Shown here piece after piece: positions 24,431 to 33,568 of a stretch of DNA of 64,000 nucleotides; position 1 is the first letter of the stretch, and each line of letters begins with the position of its first letter. The notes under the pieces were generated by a model that saw only the letters and a list, made by a program, of their open reading frames with translations, was not told the origin of the DNA and did no database searches. Origin of the DNA: Streptomyces sp. NRRL WC-3626 (lineage in GTDB: Bacteria; Actinomycetota; Actinomycetes; Streptomycetales; Streptomycetaceae); the NCBI RefSeq assembly GCF_000718785.1, contig NZ_JOCA01000009.1:248001-312000 (forward strand), read 5' to 3'. The position numbers and the translations under genes were made by a program.

Positions 24431-26479
24431 TCACACCGCGGCGATTCCGTCGCCCAGGGCCGTGCGCAGCCGGTCCGGGTCCGTCGTCGGCGCGTCGCAG
24501 GTGAAGTTGCGGCAGACGTAGGCGGCCGGCCGGCCCCCGGCCAGGGGGCGGTCTGCCAGGAGCGGGAACTCGTCGCTCTCCGGGGTGCCGGCGGCGACCA
24601 CCGCGCCGGGCGCGGCACCCAGGAGCGCCGTACGGTGCAGGGTGGCCGTGGCCGGGTCGTCCAGCGCCGGACCGACCACCGCGATCTCCCTCGGACCGTC
24701 CTGTACGGCCTCGGCGACCGCCAGCCCCCACCCGATGAACCGCGGCACCCGCGGACCGAGCGCCTTCACCACGCCCAGCGCCCGCTCGGCGGCCGTACGG
24801 TGCGGCTCGGAACCCGTGTGCGCGGCATAGCTCAGCAGGGCGCCCGCGGCGGCGGTCCAGCCGGACGGGGCCGCGTTGTCGGTCGGGTCCTGCGGGCGCC
24901 GGATCAGCCGCTCCGCGTCGGACGCCGTGTCGTACAGGGCACCCGATCCGGCGTCGGTGAAGCGGGCCAGGACATGGTCGAGCAGCAGCCCCGCGAACTC
25001 CAGCCACACCCCCTCGCCGGTCACCGACGCGAGCGCCAGGAAGCCCTCGGCGACATCGGCGTAGTCCTCCAGCACGCCCGCGTTCGCGCCGGCCCGGCCG
25101 TCCTTGCTGGTGCGGGCGATACGGGCCTGGTCGTCCAGGTGCAGCCGGATCAGCAGATCACCGGCGGCGACGGCGGCCTCCGTGAGGTCCGGCCGGCCGA
25201 AGTAGGCCCCGGCCTCGGCGAGCGCCGCGATCGCGAGCCCGTTCCAGGCGGCGACCACCTTGTCGTCCCGGCCGGGCGCGGACCGCTCGGAGCGTGCCGC
25301 GAGCAGCCGCTCCCGGATGCCGTCGATCCGTGCGGCGTCGAACACCTCGTCGCGCTGGGGGAGCTGCAGCACCGAGGCGCCCTCCTCGAAGGTGCCCTCG
25401 GCGGTCACCCCGAAGTAACGCGCGGCGAGTTCCGCGTCGTCGTCGCCGAGGACCTCACGCAACTGCGCGGGCGTCCACACGTAGGAGGCGCCCTCGACGT
25501 GCCGGCCCGTGCCGTCGTCGCTGTCGGCGTCCAGTGCGGAGGCGAACCCGCCCTCGGCGGTGCGCAGTTCGCGGACCATGAAGTCCGCGGTCTCCAGCGC
25601 GACCCGGCGGGCGAGTCCGGAGCCGGTGGCCCGCCACAGATGGGCGTAGACCCGGCACAGCAGGGCGTTGTCGTACAGCATCTTCTCGAAGTGCGGCACG
25701 ATCCAGTCCCGGTCGACGGAGTACCGGGCGAAGCCGCCGCCGAGCTGGTCGTAGATCCCGCCGCGCGCCATGCGCTCACAGGTGTCCGCCGCCATCTGCA
25801 GGGCGCCCTCCGCGCCGGTGCGGGTGTGGTGCCGCAGCAGGAACTCCAGCACCATGGACGGCGGGAACTTCGGCGCCCCGCCGAACCCGCCGCGCTGCGG
25901 GTCGTACTCCCTGGTCAGGCCGAGCAGCGCCTGCGCGAGCTCCTCCTCACCGGGCAGCCGGTCGTCGCCGTAGGACATCTCCCGTCCGGCCAGGTCCCGG
26001 GTGATCTTCCCGGCCACCTCGTCGACCTCGCCGCGCCGCTCCCCCCACGCCTGGTGGACGCCCTGGAGCACCTGCCGGAAGGACGGCATGCCGTGCCGGG
26101 GCTCGGGCGGGAAGTACGTACCGAAGTAGAACGGCTCGGCGTCCGGCGTGAGGAACACGGTCATCGGCCAGCCGCCCTGCCCGGTCGCCGCCTGCACGGC
26201 CTCCATGTAGACGGCGTCCACGTCGGGCCGCTCCTCACGGTCCACCTTGACGCTGACGAAGTGCGCGTTCATCTCATCGGCGGTGTCCCGGTCCTCGAAG
26301 GACTCGTGCGCCATGACATGACACCAGTGGCAGCTCGAGTAGCCGACACTCAGCAGCACCGGCACATCCCGCCGCCGCGCCTCGGCGAAGGCCTCCTCGG
26401 ACCAGGACCACCAGTCGACCGGGTTGTCGGCGTGCTGGAGGAGGTAGGGGGACGTGGCCTGCGCAAGTCGGTTCGCCAT
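24431..26479 (-). CDS. Thioredoxin-domain protein of the YyaL/SSP411 family
   Basis: A 682-residue cytosolic protein. Residues about 1-160 are a thioredoxin-like domain with SSCHWCHVM (Cys50 and Cys53), then an (alpha/alpha)6 barrel like those of cellobiose epimerases and mannosidases, containing [26 protein letters not shown] and [12 protein letters not shown]. The mammalian relative is SSP411 (SPATA20); bacterial function is unclear. ATG at 26479 with a longer upstream frame rejected. Diverges from the STAND gene at 26623. Confidence 0.92.
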   Translation of the reverse strand: MANRLAQATSPYLLQHADNPVDWWSWSEEAFAEARRRDVPVLLSVGYSSCHWCHVMAHESFEDRDTADEMNAHFVSVKVDREERPDVDAVYMEAVQAATGQGGWPMTVFLTPDAEPFYFGTYFPPEPRHGMPSFRQVLQGVHQAWGERRGEVDEVAGKITRDLAGREMSYGDDRLPGEEELAQALLGLTREYDPQRGGFGGAPKFPPSMVLEFLLRHHTRTGAEGALQMAADTCERMARGGIYDQLGGGFARYSVDRDWIVPHFEKMLYDNALLCRVYAHLWRATGSGLARRVALETADFMVRELRTAEGGFASALDADSDDGTGRHVEGASYVWTPAQLREVLGDDDAELAARYFGVTAEGTFEEGASVLQLPQRDEVFDAARIDGIRERLLAARSERSAPGRDDKVVAAWNGLAIAALAEAGAYFGRPDLTEAAVAAGDLLIRLHLDDQARIARTSKDGRAGANAGVLEDYADVAEGFLALASVTGEGVWLEFAGLLLDHVLARFTDAGSGALYDTASDAERLIRRPQDPTDNAAPSGWTAAAGALLSYAAHTGSEPHRTAAERALGVVKALGPRVPRFIGWGLAVAEAVQDGPREIAVVGPALDDPATATLHRTALLGAAPGAVVAAGTPESDEFPLLADRPLAGGRPAAYVCRNFTCDAPTTDPDRLRTALGDGIAAV

Positions 26480-26622
26480 ACGGCCATCCTCGCGCACCCC
26501 GGCCCCCGACACGCGCAGGAGGCCGTCCGCCGTCGCGGTCGCTGATCGTCGCCCTCTCGCGCTGACGCTCCGTCCGAAGGACACTCGGGGGCGTAGGAGT
26601 TGCCGTCGGAGGGGGACATGTC

Positions 26623-29600
26623 ATGCGGGACAGTCATCGGTCCGACGCCGAGCGGCTGTTGGCGCGGGCGGTGGAGGAGGAGGTGCGCCGGTCGGGCGGG
26701 CGCACCGACGGCAAGGTGCTGCTCGCGCGGGCGCGCGGCTCGCTGGAGTCGATGGCGTCGAGCTCGGCCGAGGAGTACGCGGCGTACACGCGCGCGCTGG
26801 ACGAGGCGCAGGCCGGGCAGCTCAGCTTCCGCCAGCGGTACGCCCGCGAGGGCGCCGGGACGCCGCTGCTCGTCGCCGGCGTGGCCGGGGTGGCCGCCGT
26901 GGTCGCCGACATGGCGCTGGGGACGGGCACCGGGACGGCGCTCGGCGCGGGCGTGGCCGTCGGGGTCGTGGGCGCGGCGGCGACCGTGGTGAAGGTGGCC
27001 GGCGCCCATGTGCCCGCCGCCCATCACCGGGCCGGCGCGGTGAGCCAGCCGGGCGGGCCCGAACAGCTGCGACTGCAGTGGCTGACGGCGCTGGAGGTGC
27101 GCGGGATACGGCCGTTCCTGGACCAGCAGCGGGTGCTGGCCGCGTCCACCGGGCCGAAGAAGACGGGGCCCCGGCTGCGCGGCACGGACAAGAGCGCGGC
27201 GGCCCGCGGGCGCAGTGTGCTGGAGCAGTCGTTCGGGCAACTGCCCGAACCGCTGGGCCCGTTCGCGGGGCGGCGGCAGGAGATGGCGCGGATCCGGCAG
27301 TGGGTGCGGGCGGCCCGCGCGACCACGGAGACCCGGCCGACGGTGGTGGTGCTGCACGGGACGTCCGGCAGCGGCCGTACGACGCTCGCGGTGCGCGCCG
27401 CGCACGATCTGAAGGACCACTTCCGGGGCGCGTGCGTCGTCGATCTGCGCGGCGACAGCCCCGGTGAGCCGCCGCTGTCCACGCGGGACGCGCTGCTGCA
27501 CCTGCTGAACCGGCTCGGGGCGCCGCGCGAGCAGCTGCTGTTCCGTGAGCGGTCGTCCCCGGACCAGCAGGTCAAGCGGCTGAGCGAGCTGTACCACCAG
27601 CATCTGACCGGGATGCCGGTCACGATCGTCCTGGACGACGCCTGTGATCCGCAGCAGGTCCGCACGCTGATCCCCGAGCGGTCCGACAGTCTGGTCCTGG
27701 TGACCTCCCGCGCGCCGCTGGGGCTGCCTGACGATCTGCCGGCCCGGGTGTACCAGCTGCCGGTGGAGCCACTGGACCCGGCCGGCGCGGAGGAACTGCT
27801 CGCGGCCGCCGCGCAGGACACCTCCGGGCCGTACGACGCCGACTCCGCCGAACGGGTCCGGGAGCTGTGCGGGGGCCTGCCGCTGGCACTGCGGATCGCC
27901 GGGGCCGCCCTGGGCCCGCGCTCCCCGCTCGCCCTCGCCACCGACCTCGGCGCCTACGGTCCCGTCGAACCGGTCGAGCGGGCCCTGTGGCTGCGCTACA
28001 CCGACCAGCCGGACACCGTACGGCGGCTGCTGCGGCGGCTCGCACTGGCCGGGCGGGCCTCGCTGGGCGCCGCGGCGGCGGCCGCGCTGCTCGCCACCGA
28101 CGAGGCCGAGGCCACCCGGCATCTGACCGCGCTGCACCGCGCCGGGCTGATCGACCGCGTACGGCACAGCCGCTACCGGCTGCACGACCTCGTCCGCGCC
28201 TTCGCCCTCGCCCGGCTCCACGACGAGGAGGAACCCGCCGAGCGCACGGCGGCACAGGAACGGCTGATCGTGAACTACGCCGAACTCGCCGACTCGGTGC
28301 TGCGGCTCGTCGACGGCAACATGTCGACCCGCTCCGACCGCTTCAGCCCCTACGGCTTCACCTCGCTCGACGAGGCGCTGCGCTGGCTGGACGACGAGTC
28401 GAGCTTCATCACGGCGGCGCTGCGGCACGCCGAGGGCGTGGACCGGGGCGCGGTGCTGAACCTGCTCGGCGCGCTGTGCGACTACTGCCTGCTGCGCGGC
28501 GACCTGTACCGGCTCGGGGAGATCAACGAACTGGCGCAGGCCGTGGACGAGGGGCTGCTGGTGCGTTCCGTGCAGTGGCGCACCGGCATCGCGGCCCGTC
28601 AGCTGGGCGAGCTGGACAAGGCGCGGAGCACGCTGACATCGGTGGTGGACCTGTACCGGGAGGCGCAGCACGAGGCGGGCGCGGCGCGGGCCCTGACCTC
28701 GCTCGGCATCACGCTGCACCACCAGGGCAACCTGACCGAGGCGTCGGCGAAGCTGCGGGAGGCGCTGGATCTGCAGGCCGCGCCCGAGCTGGCCACGGAC
28801 CGCGCCTGGACGATGCACGCGCTGGCGGCGGTCGTACGGGACCGGGCCGGGCTCTCCGAGGCCCTGGACCTGCTGACCGAGTCGCTGGTGCTGCACCGCG
28901 CGGGCGAGTCCGTGCACGGACAGGCGTGGGCGCACTTCCAGCTGGGGCAGCTGAACCTTCGGATGGGCGACGTGCCGCGGGCGGAGACCGAGCTGCGTAC
29001 CGCCCTGGAGCTCTACGGCCGCACCCGCGACGCCCGCGGTGAGGCGTGGGCGCTGACCGAGCTGGCGCGGACCCGGCTCGTGGACGGGGACGCGTCACCG
29101 GCGGTCGAGGATCTGCGCCGGGCCGCCGCCCGGCACCGGGACAACGAGGATGCGCGGGGCGAGGCGTGGACGCTGTACTACCTGGGACAGGCCCTGGAGG
29201 AGACCGGCGACCTGGACCGGGCGGTGCGTGAGCTGGAACGGGCCCGCACCATGTTCTCCCGCATGCGGGACGTGTACGGCCTCGCCTGCGCCCGGCACCA
29301 CTCGGCGCGGGTGACCCGGGACCAGCGGGCGGCCCAGACGGGGTCGCTGCGCAACTCCGGGTTCGCCCGGCAGCTCCTGGTCGACGCGCGCGCCGACTTC
29401 CAGCGGATCGGGGTCGCGCACGGGGAGGCGTGGACCTGTCTGGAGCTGGCGGTCGTGGACGCGGGCAACGCGCGCACGCCGCAGGCGCTGGCGCTGTGCG
29501 ACGAGGCGGTGGCGCTGTTCGCCTCGTACGGCGACCGGCGCGGCGAGGACTGGGCGCGCTTCCTGCGCTGCACGCTGCTGCCGTACGCGGCGCCGGGGGG

Positions 29601-29820
29601 TACGGAGGTCGGTACGGCGGTGGCGCAGGAGGAGCTGGCCCAGCTGGGGCGGGCGGGCCACGCCCTGCGCGACGGGAAACTCGCCGACTGCGTGGAGGCG
29701 TACCAGCTCCTCCTGGAGCGGGGGGTCACCCTGGAGTCCGGCTGGCAGGCCTGGCACCTCGGCATGGTCCCCACCCGCCACGCCCGCGAGGTAATGGGCG
29801 TACCGGTCACCACCCGCTGA
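26623..29820 (+). CDS. STAND NTPase with membrane segments and TPR repeats
   Basis: A 1065-residue protein. Residues about 82-127 hold two hydrophobic Ala/Val-rich segments, probably membrane helices. The NB-ARC NTPase spans about 210-500, with GTSGSGRTTLA (246-256) as P-loop, VTIVLDDA (Walker B) and TSRA (sensor). The usual P-loop Lys is Arg here. A winged-helix-like stretch with LHDLVRAFA follows near 520. Residues about 590-1050 are TPR repeats. No DNA-binding or effector domain is seen. STAND proteins work as ligand-switched scaffolds; the TPRs would bind the signal. ATG 26623 with GGAGGGGG upstream. Confidence 0.85.
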   Translation: MRDSHRSDAERLLARAVEEEVRRSGGRTDGKVLLARARGSLESMASSSAEEYAAYTRALDEAQAGQLSFRQRYAREGAGTPLLVAGVAGVAAVVADMALGTGTGTALGAGVAVGVVGAAATVVKVAGAHVPAAHHRAGAVSQPGGPEQLRLQWLTALEVRGIRPFLDQQRVLAASTGPKKTGPRLRGTDKSAAARGRSVLEQSFGQLPEPLGPFAGRRQEMARIRQWVRAARATTETRPTVVVLHGTSGSGRTTLAVRAAHDLKDHFRGACVVDLRGDSPGEPPLSTRDALLHLLNRLGAPREQLLFRERSSPDQQVKRLSELYHQHLTGMPVTIVLDDACDPQQVRTLIPERSDSLVLVTSRAPLGLPDDLPARVYQLPVEPLDPAGAEELLAAAAQDTSGPYDADSAERVRELCGGLPLALRIAGAALGPRSPLALATDLGAYGPVEPVERALWLRYTDQPDTVRRLLRRLALAGRASLGAAAAAALLATDEAEATRHLTALHRAGLIDRVRHSRYRLHDLVRAFALARLHDEEEPAERTAAQERLIVNYAELADSVLRLVDGNMSTRSDRFSPYGFTSLDEALRWLDDESSFITAALRHAEGVDRGAVLNLLGALCDYCLLRGDLYRLGEINELAQAVDEGLLVRSVQWRTGIAARQLGELDKARSTLTSVVDLYREAQHEAGAARALTSLGITLHHQGNLTEASAKLREALDLQAAPELATDRAWTMHALAAVVRDRAGLSEALDLLTESLVLHRAGESVHGQAWAHFQLGQLNLRMGDVPRAETELRTALELYGRTRDARGEAWALTELARTRLVDGDASPAVEDLRRAAARHRDNEDARGEAWTLYYLGQALEETGDLDRAVRELERARTMFSRMRDVYGLACARHHSARVTRDQRAAQTGSLRNSGFARQLLVDARADFQRIGVAHGEAWTCLELAVVDAGNARTPQALALCDEAVALFASYGDRRGEDWARFLRCTLLPYAAPGGTEVGTAVAQEELAQLGRAGHALRDGKLADCVEAYQLLLERGVTLESGWQAWHLGMVPTRHAREVMGVPVTTR

Positions 29821-29852
29821 CCATCCGCGCCGACGCGACACCGACGCGGGGC

Positions 29853-30054
29853 GCGTCACAACCCCGCCGTGGCTGTGGCGTGAGATGACGCAGGGCGCGT
29901 CACAACCCCGCCGTGGCTGTGGCGTGAGATGACGCAGGGCACGTCACAACCCCGCCGTGGCTGTGGCGTGAGATGACGCAGGGTGCGTCGCAACCCCGCC
30001 GTGGTTGTGGCGTGAGATGACGCAGGGTGCGTCGCAACCCCGCCGTGGTTGTGG
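29853..30054. repeat. 44-bp tandem array, 4.6 units, each with two hairpins
   Basis: Units begin at 29853, 29897, 29941, 29985 and 30029 (partial), with an exact 44-bp period. GACGC...GCGTC across each unit junction, and CACAACC/GGTTGTG-type arms within each unit, form two small hairpins. Units differ at a few bases, several of which keep or improve base pairing. It is intergenic, starts 33 bp after the STAND gene and has no spacers, so it is not a CRISPR. Confidence 0.92.
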
Positions 30055-30342
30055 GCAGTCGTTCCGCAGGGCGGAACGGGTGGGCACAACCACCCACGAG
30101 CCGGCACCCGGCGACGCTGCCTGACCGGGGTGAGTCGCGCGGCCCGGCGCTTACGGGGTGCCGTCGCGCCCACCCGTGCCGCCCCAGCGGCACGACTGCC
30201 CGCGGAGGGCGGCAGGGTGGCGCAGCCCTACGCCTCCCGGGTGCCGTCGCGCCCGTGTCACCGGGGGACCTCTCAGGCTCTTAAGGCTGCCCGCGGAGGG
30301 CGGCGGGGTGGCGCAGCCCCGAGGGCGGCAGGGGTGGAGGGC
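30055..30342. other. Gene-free stretch with degenerate repeats
   Basis: No supported gene. After the tandem array comes a copy of the dispersed 69-bp repeat (30137-30205), and then two imperfect copies of GCCCGCGGAGGGCGGC plus GGGTGGCGCAGCC (about 30198-30228 and 30287-30320). The stretch 30240-30256 resembles part of the same dispersed repeat (GGGTGCCGTCGCGCCCG). Confidence 0.7.
30137..30205. repeat. Dispersed ~69-bp repeat, copy 2 (intergenic)
   Basis: Nearly identical to copies at 5395-5464 and 56373-56440. The hairpin is CGTGCCGC / GCGGCACG around CCCA. Flanks GCGCGGCCCGGCG and CGACTGCCCGCGG are shared by all copies. Confidence 0.88.
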
Positions 30343-30579
30343 TCAGCCTCGACCGTCCGCCGTCGTCGGCTCCGGCTTCGGCTCCTCGGACGCCTCCGGG
30401 AAGTCCACCCGCCCCATGTGCCGGTTCATCGACTTCATCAGCCCCCACACCGCCAGAGCCATCACCGCGAACACGATGAACCCGAGAACACCGGGCGTCA
30501 CCTTGTCCTCGTCGAGTTCCTTCGCCAGAGGCACCAGGTGCGTCATTGCCAGACTTGCGCTTGCGCTCATGTCAGACAT
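30343..30579 (-). CDS. Small single-pass membrane protein downstream of mca
   Basis: A 78-residue protein with one hydrophobic helix at about 30-48 (GVLGFIVFAVMALAVWGLMK) and a charged C-terminal tail rich in Glu, Pro and Thr. The ATG at 30579 overlaps the end of mca by eight bases; an ATG at 30570 is possible and neither has a clear ribosome site. It is very probably cotranscribed with mca. No function known. Confidence 0.75.
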   Translation of the reverse strand: MSDMSASASLAMTHLVPLAKELDEDKVTPGVLGFIVFAVMALAVWGLMKSMNRHMGRVDFPEASEEPKPEPTTADGRG

Positions 30580-31453
30580 TGTCCCGGATGCCCGCGAAGA
30601 GGTCGTCCTCGGGGAGGGAGGTATCGACGAGCGACTTCGCCAGCTCGTACTCCTCCGTCGGCCAGACCTCCCGCTGAAGATCCATCGGCACCCTGAACCA
30701 GCCCCCGTCCGGATCGATCTGCGTCGCGTGCGCGATCAGCGCCTTGTCCCGGATCTCGAAGAAGTCCGCGCACGGCACATGCGTGGTGAGCGTCCGCTCC
30801 TTGCGCTCGAACTCGCTCCACCGCTTCAGCCAGTCCCCGTAGGGCGACTCCAGCCCCCGGTCCAGCATCGCCTCGTGCAGCGCCTCGGTACGCGGCCGGT
30901 TGAAGCCCTGGTTGTAGTACACCTTCAGCGGCTGGAACGCCGGCCCGTACTCCCCCTCCGGGTACTTCGCCGTGTCCGCCGCACCCTCGAACGCCACCAT
31001 CGTGATCTTGTGGGTCATGATGTGGTCGGGGTGCGGATACCCCCCGTTCTCGTCGTACGTGGTGATCACCTGCGGGCGGAACGCGCGGATCCTGCGGACC
31101 AGCTCACCGGCCGCCTTGTCCACGTCCTCCAGGGCGAAGCAGCCCTCCGGCAGCGGCGGCAGCGGGTCGCCCTCGGGCAGACCGGAGTCCACGAACCCGA
31201 GCCACTCCTGCTTCACCCCCAGGATCTCCCGGGCCTCGTCCATCTCCTTCTTGCGCACCTCGTGGATGTGCTCCTCGATGTACGCGTCGCCCTGCAGCTT
31301 CGGGTTGAGGATGGAGCCGCGCTCCCCGCCCGTGCAGGTCACCACGAGCACGTCCACCCCCTCGGACACGTACTTCGCCATGGTGGCCGCGCCCTTGCTC
31401 GACTCGTCGTCGGGGTGGGCGTGGACGGCCATCAGTCGCAGCTGGTCAGTCAA
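30572..31453 (-). CDS. mca: Mycothiol S-conjugate amidase
   Basis: A cytosolic zinc hydrolase of 293 residues, the usual Mca length. It cleaves mycothiol-toxin conjugates to glucosaminyl-inositol and a mercapturic acid, which is exported; this is actinobacterial detoxification. HAHPDDE (11-17) supplies zinc ligands His13 and Asp16 and the general base Asp15; HPDH (141-144) gives the third ligand. TYDENGGYPHPDH is typical for Mca rather than MshB. ATG at 31453. Diverges from the DUF4307 gene. Confidence 0.94.
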   Translation of the reverse strand: MTDQLRLMAVHAHPDDESSKGAATMAKYVSEGVDVLVVTCTGGERGSILNPKLQGDAYIEEHIHEVRKKEMDEAREILGVKQEWLGFVDSGLPEGDPLPPLPEGCFALEDVDKAAGELVRRIRAFRPQVITTYDENGGYPHPDHIMTHKITMVAFEGAADTAKYPEGEYGPAFQPLKVYYNQGFNRPRTEALHEAMLDRGLESPYGDWLKRWSEFERKERTLTTHVPCADFFEIRDKALIAHATQIDPDGGWFRVPMDLQREVWPTEEYELAKSLVDTSLPEDDLFAGIRDNV

Positions 31454-31578
31454 GACTCAATCCTCAAGTCGGTAGGCGCCCTCAGTGCGGCGGCGCAGTC
31501 GCAGGCTTCTATAGTGACCGAATCGGGGGACGAATAATTCCGGGGTCCGGCTCCGGGTTCCGAGCCGAGGAGACGATC

Positions 31579-31977
31579 ATGAGTACGCCGAGCACGCGGC
31601 TGCCCGAGGGCCGTTACGGCCGCTCCTCGGACCAGCGTGCCGACCGCACCCTCAAGGTCGTCGGCGGCGTGCTGGCGGTGCTGCTGCTCGGGCTGGTCGG
31701 CTGGCTCGGCTACCACTACGTCGCGCAGAACGAGATCAGCGCCGAGGTGATCGGCTTCGACATCTCCGACGACGCGGTGAAGGTGCATCTGGAGGTGCAC
31801 AAGGACGCCGGCGTCGACGGCTACTGCACCGTCCGCTCCCAGTCCGAGGACGGCGCCGAGGTGGGCCGCGCCGACTTCCGCTTCGACAGGGACGCCACGC
31901 GCGTCGATGAGGTCGTCACGCTGCGTACGACCTCCCCGGGTACGACCGCCGAGCTCGTCGGCTGCCACACGGACTGA
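31579..31977 (+). CDS. DUF4307-family membrane-anchored protein
   Basis: A 132-residue protein with one membrane helix (about 25-46) and a C-terminal extracellular domain of about 85 residues with two Cys (in GYCTV and VGCHTD) that may form a disulfide. I recall DUF4307 proteins as commonly found between mca and greA in actinobacteria, as here. ATG at 31579. Function unknown. Confidence 0.85.
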   Translation: MSTPSTRLPEGRYGRSSDQRADRTLKVVGGVLAVLLLGLVGWLGYHYVAQNEISAEVIGFDISDDAVKVHLEVHKDAGVDGYCTVRSQSEDGAEVGRADFRFDRDATRVDEVVTLRTTSPGTTAELVGCHTD

Positions 31978-32169
31978 CGCCCGGACCGGCGCACGGACCG
32001 GCACCGCCGGGAATACCTGGCTGCTGACCTGCGCTGACATGAGTCTGGTGGCTTATGTCCTCCCCCTTCGGGCACTGAATTGTTAGGCTCGTGGTTTCGC
32101 CCATCCCTGGAGGACCATCCTTCTGGGTAGGGCGTTGCTTTGTATTCCCAGTACCTACGAGGAGCACCT

Positions 32170-32667
32170 GTGACCCAGACCAGCGAGAACGTCACCTGGC
32201 TGACCCAGGAGGCGTACAACAAGCTCAAGGACGAGCTTGCGTACCTTACTGGTCCCGCGCGCACGGAGATCGCCGCGAAGATCGCGGCCGCGCGCGAGGA
32301 GGGGGACCTGCGGGAGAACGGCGGGTACCACGCGGCCAAGGAGGAGCAGGGCAAGCAGGAGCTCCGTGTGCGCCAGCTGACCCAGCTCCTCGAGAACGCC
32401 AAGGTCGGCGAGGCCCCGGCGGCCGACGGCGTGGTGGCGCCCGGCATGGTCGTGACGATCGCCTTCGACGGCGACGAGGACGACACGCTGGACTTCCTGC
32501 TGGCCTCCCGCGAGTACGCGAGCACCGACATCGAGACCTACTCGCCGCAGTCCCCGCTGGGCTCCGGCGTCATCGGCCACAAGGTCGGCGACGACGCCCA
32601 GTACGAGCTGCCGAACGGCAAGGTCGCCTCGGTGAAGATCCTTGAGGCGAAGCCCTACAGCGGCTGA
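32170..32667 (+). CDS. greA: Transcription elongation factor GreA
   Basis: A 165-residue factor that rescues backtracked RNA polymerase by stimulating transcript cleavage. Residues about 1-75 form the coiled coil, with the acidic tip residues in REEGDLRENGGYHAAKEEQ. Residues about 80-165 are the FKBP-like domain (SPLGSGVIGHKVGD). GTG start at 32170 with GAGGAG six bases upstream; the track-length ATG at 32140 would precede the ribosome site. Followed by a strong hairpin. Confidence 0.96.
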   Translation: MTQTSENVTWLTQEAYNKLKDELAYLTGPARTEIAAKIAAAREEGDLRENGGYHAAKEEQGKQELRVRQLTQLLENAKVGEAPAADGVVAPGMVVTIAFDGDEDDTLDFLLASREYASTDIETYSPQSPLGSGVIGHKVGDDAQYELPNGKVASVKILEAKPYSG

Positions 32668-32689
32668 TCCGCCCGCGAGTCCCTGACGG

Positions 32690-32718
32690 GCCCCCGGCAC
32701 CCGCGCGGTGCCGGGGGC
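32690..32718 (+). terminator. greA terminator
   Basis: GCCCCCGGCAC (32690-32700) pairs perfectly with GTGCCGGGGGC (32708-32718) around a 7-nt loop, then TT. It starts 23 bp after the greA stop and just before the convergent permease stop. Confidence 0.85.
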
Positions 32719-32722
32719 TTCG

Positions 32723-33568
32723 TCATGCCGCGGCCGAGCGGTACTTGCGCACGGCGAGGGTGCGGAAGAACACGATGATCAGGACCGAGTAGATCAGCGA
32801 CGCCCACACCGGGTGCTGCATGGGCCAGGCGTCCGAGGTGGAGACCCCCGGGTTGCCGAAGAGCTCACGGCAGGCCTGGACGGTGGCGCTGAACGGGTTC
32901 CAGTCGGCGATGTGACGCAGCCAGGGCGTCATGTTGCTGGAGTCCACGAACGCGTTCGACACGAAGGTGACCGGGAAGAGCCAGACCAGTCCACCGGAGG
33001 TGGCCGCCTCCGGGGTGCGGACCGACAGGCCGATGAGCGCCCCGATCCAGGTGAAGGCGTACCCGGTGAGCAGGAGCAGGCCGAACGCGCCGAGCACCTC
33101 GCCGATGCTGGTGTGGGTGCGCCAGCCGACCAGCAGGGCGACGACGGCGAGCACGAGCAGGGTGAGCGCCGTCTGCACCATGTCGGCGAGGGTGCGGCCG
33201 GTGAGCACCGCGCCGCGTGCCATGGGCAGGGAGCGGAAGCGGTCGATGAGCCCCTTGTGCATGTCCTCGGCGATGCCCGCCCCGGCGCCGGCGGTGGCGA
33301 AGGTGACGGTCTGGGCGAAGATGCCGGCCATCAGGAACTCGCGGTAGACCTGCGGGCTCGTACTGCCGCCGATGTCCATGGACCCGCCGAACACGTACGA
33401 GAACAGCACCACGAACATGATCGGCTGGATCAGCCCGAAGATGATCACTTCGGGAATCCGGCCCATGCGGATCAGATTGCGCTTGGCGACGACCAGGGAG
33501 TCCCGGATCGACCGGCCGATGGGATTGCCGGGGGCCGTGACCCGTACGGCATCGGTGACGGCGCTCAT
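32723..33568 (-). CDS. ABC-2 type permease of a drug-exporter-like system
   Basis: A 281-residue membrane protein with six hydrophobic segments and the ABC-2 signature near the C-terminus (VWLFPVTFVSNAFVD, TPWLRHIADWNPFS). It resembles DrrB of daunorubicin exporters. ATG at 33568 overlaps the ATPase stop (ATGA). With the upstream ATPase it forms a two-gene efflux pump; the substrate is unknown. Its stop converges on the greA terminator. Confidence 0.92.
   Translation of the reverse strand: MSAVTDAVRVTAPGNPIGRSIRDSLVVAKRNLIRMGRIPEVIIFGLIQPIMFVVLFSYVFGGSMDIGGSTSPQVYREFLMAGIFAQTVTFATAGAGAGIAEDMHKGLIDRFRSLPMARGAVLTGRTLADMVQTALTLLVLAVVALLVGWRTHTSIGEVLGAFGLLLLTGYAFTWIGALIGLSVRTPEAATSGGLVWLFPVTFVSNAFVDSSNMTPWLRHIADWNPFSATVQACRELFGNPGVSTSDAWPMQHPVWASLIYSVLIIVFFRTLAVRKYRSAAA

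Noticed and set aside
26350..28935. An 861-residue open frame on the minus strand.
   Set aside because: Antisense to the STAND gene and overlapping the start of the thioredoxin-domain gene; Arg/Gly/Pro-rich shadow.
29853..30054. Possible CRISPR array.
   Set aside because: The repeats are directly joined without spacers, and no cas genes are present.
29856..30193. Minus-strand frames translating the tandem array into repeated peptides.
   Set aside because: Open only because 44-bp repeats avoid stops; frame changes every unit (44 is not a multiple of 3), and no start with ribosome site is seen.
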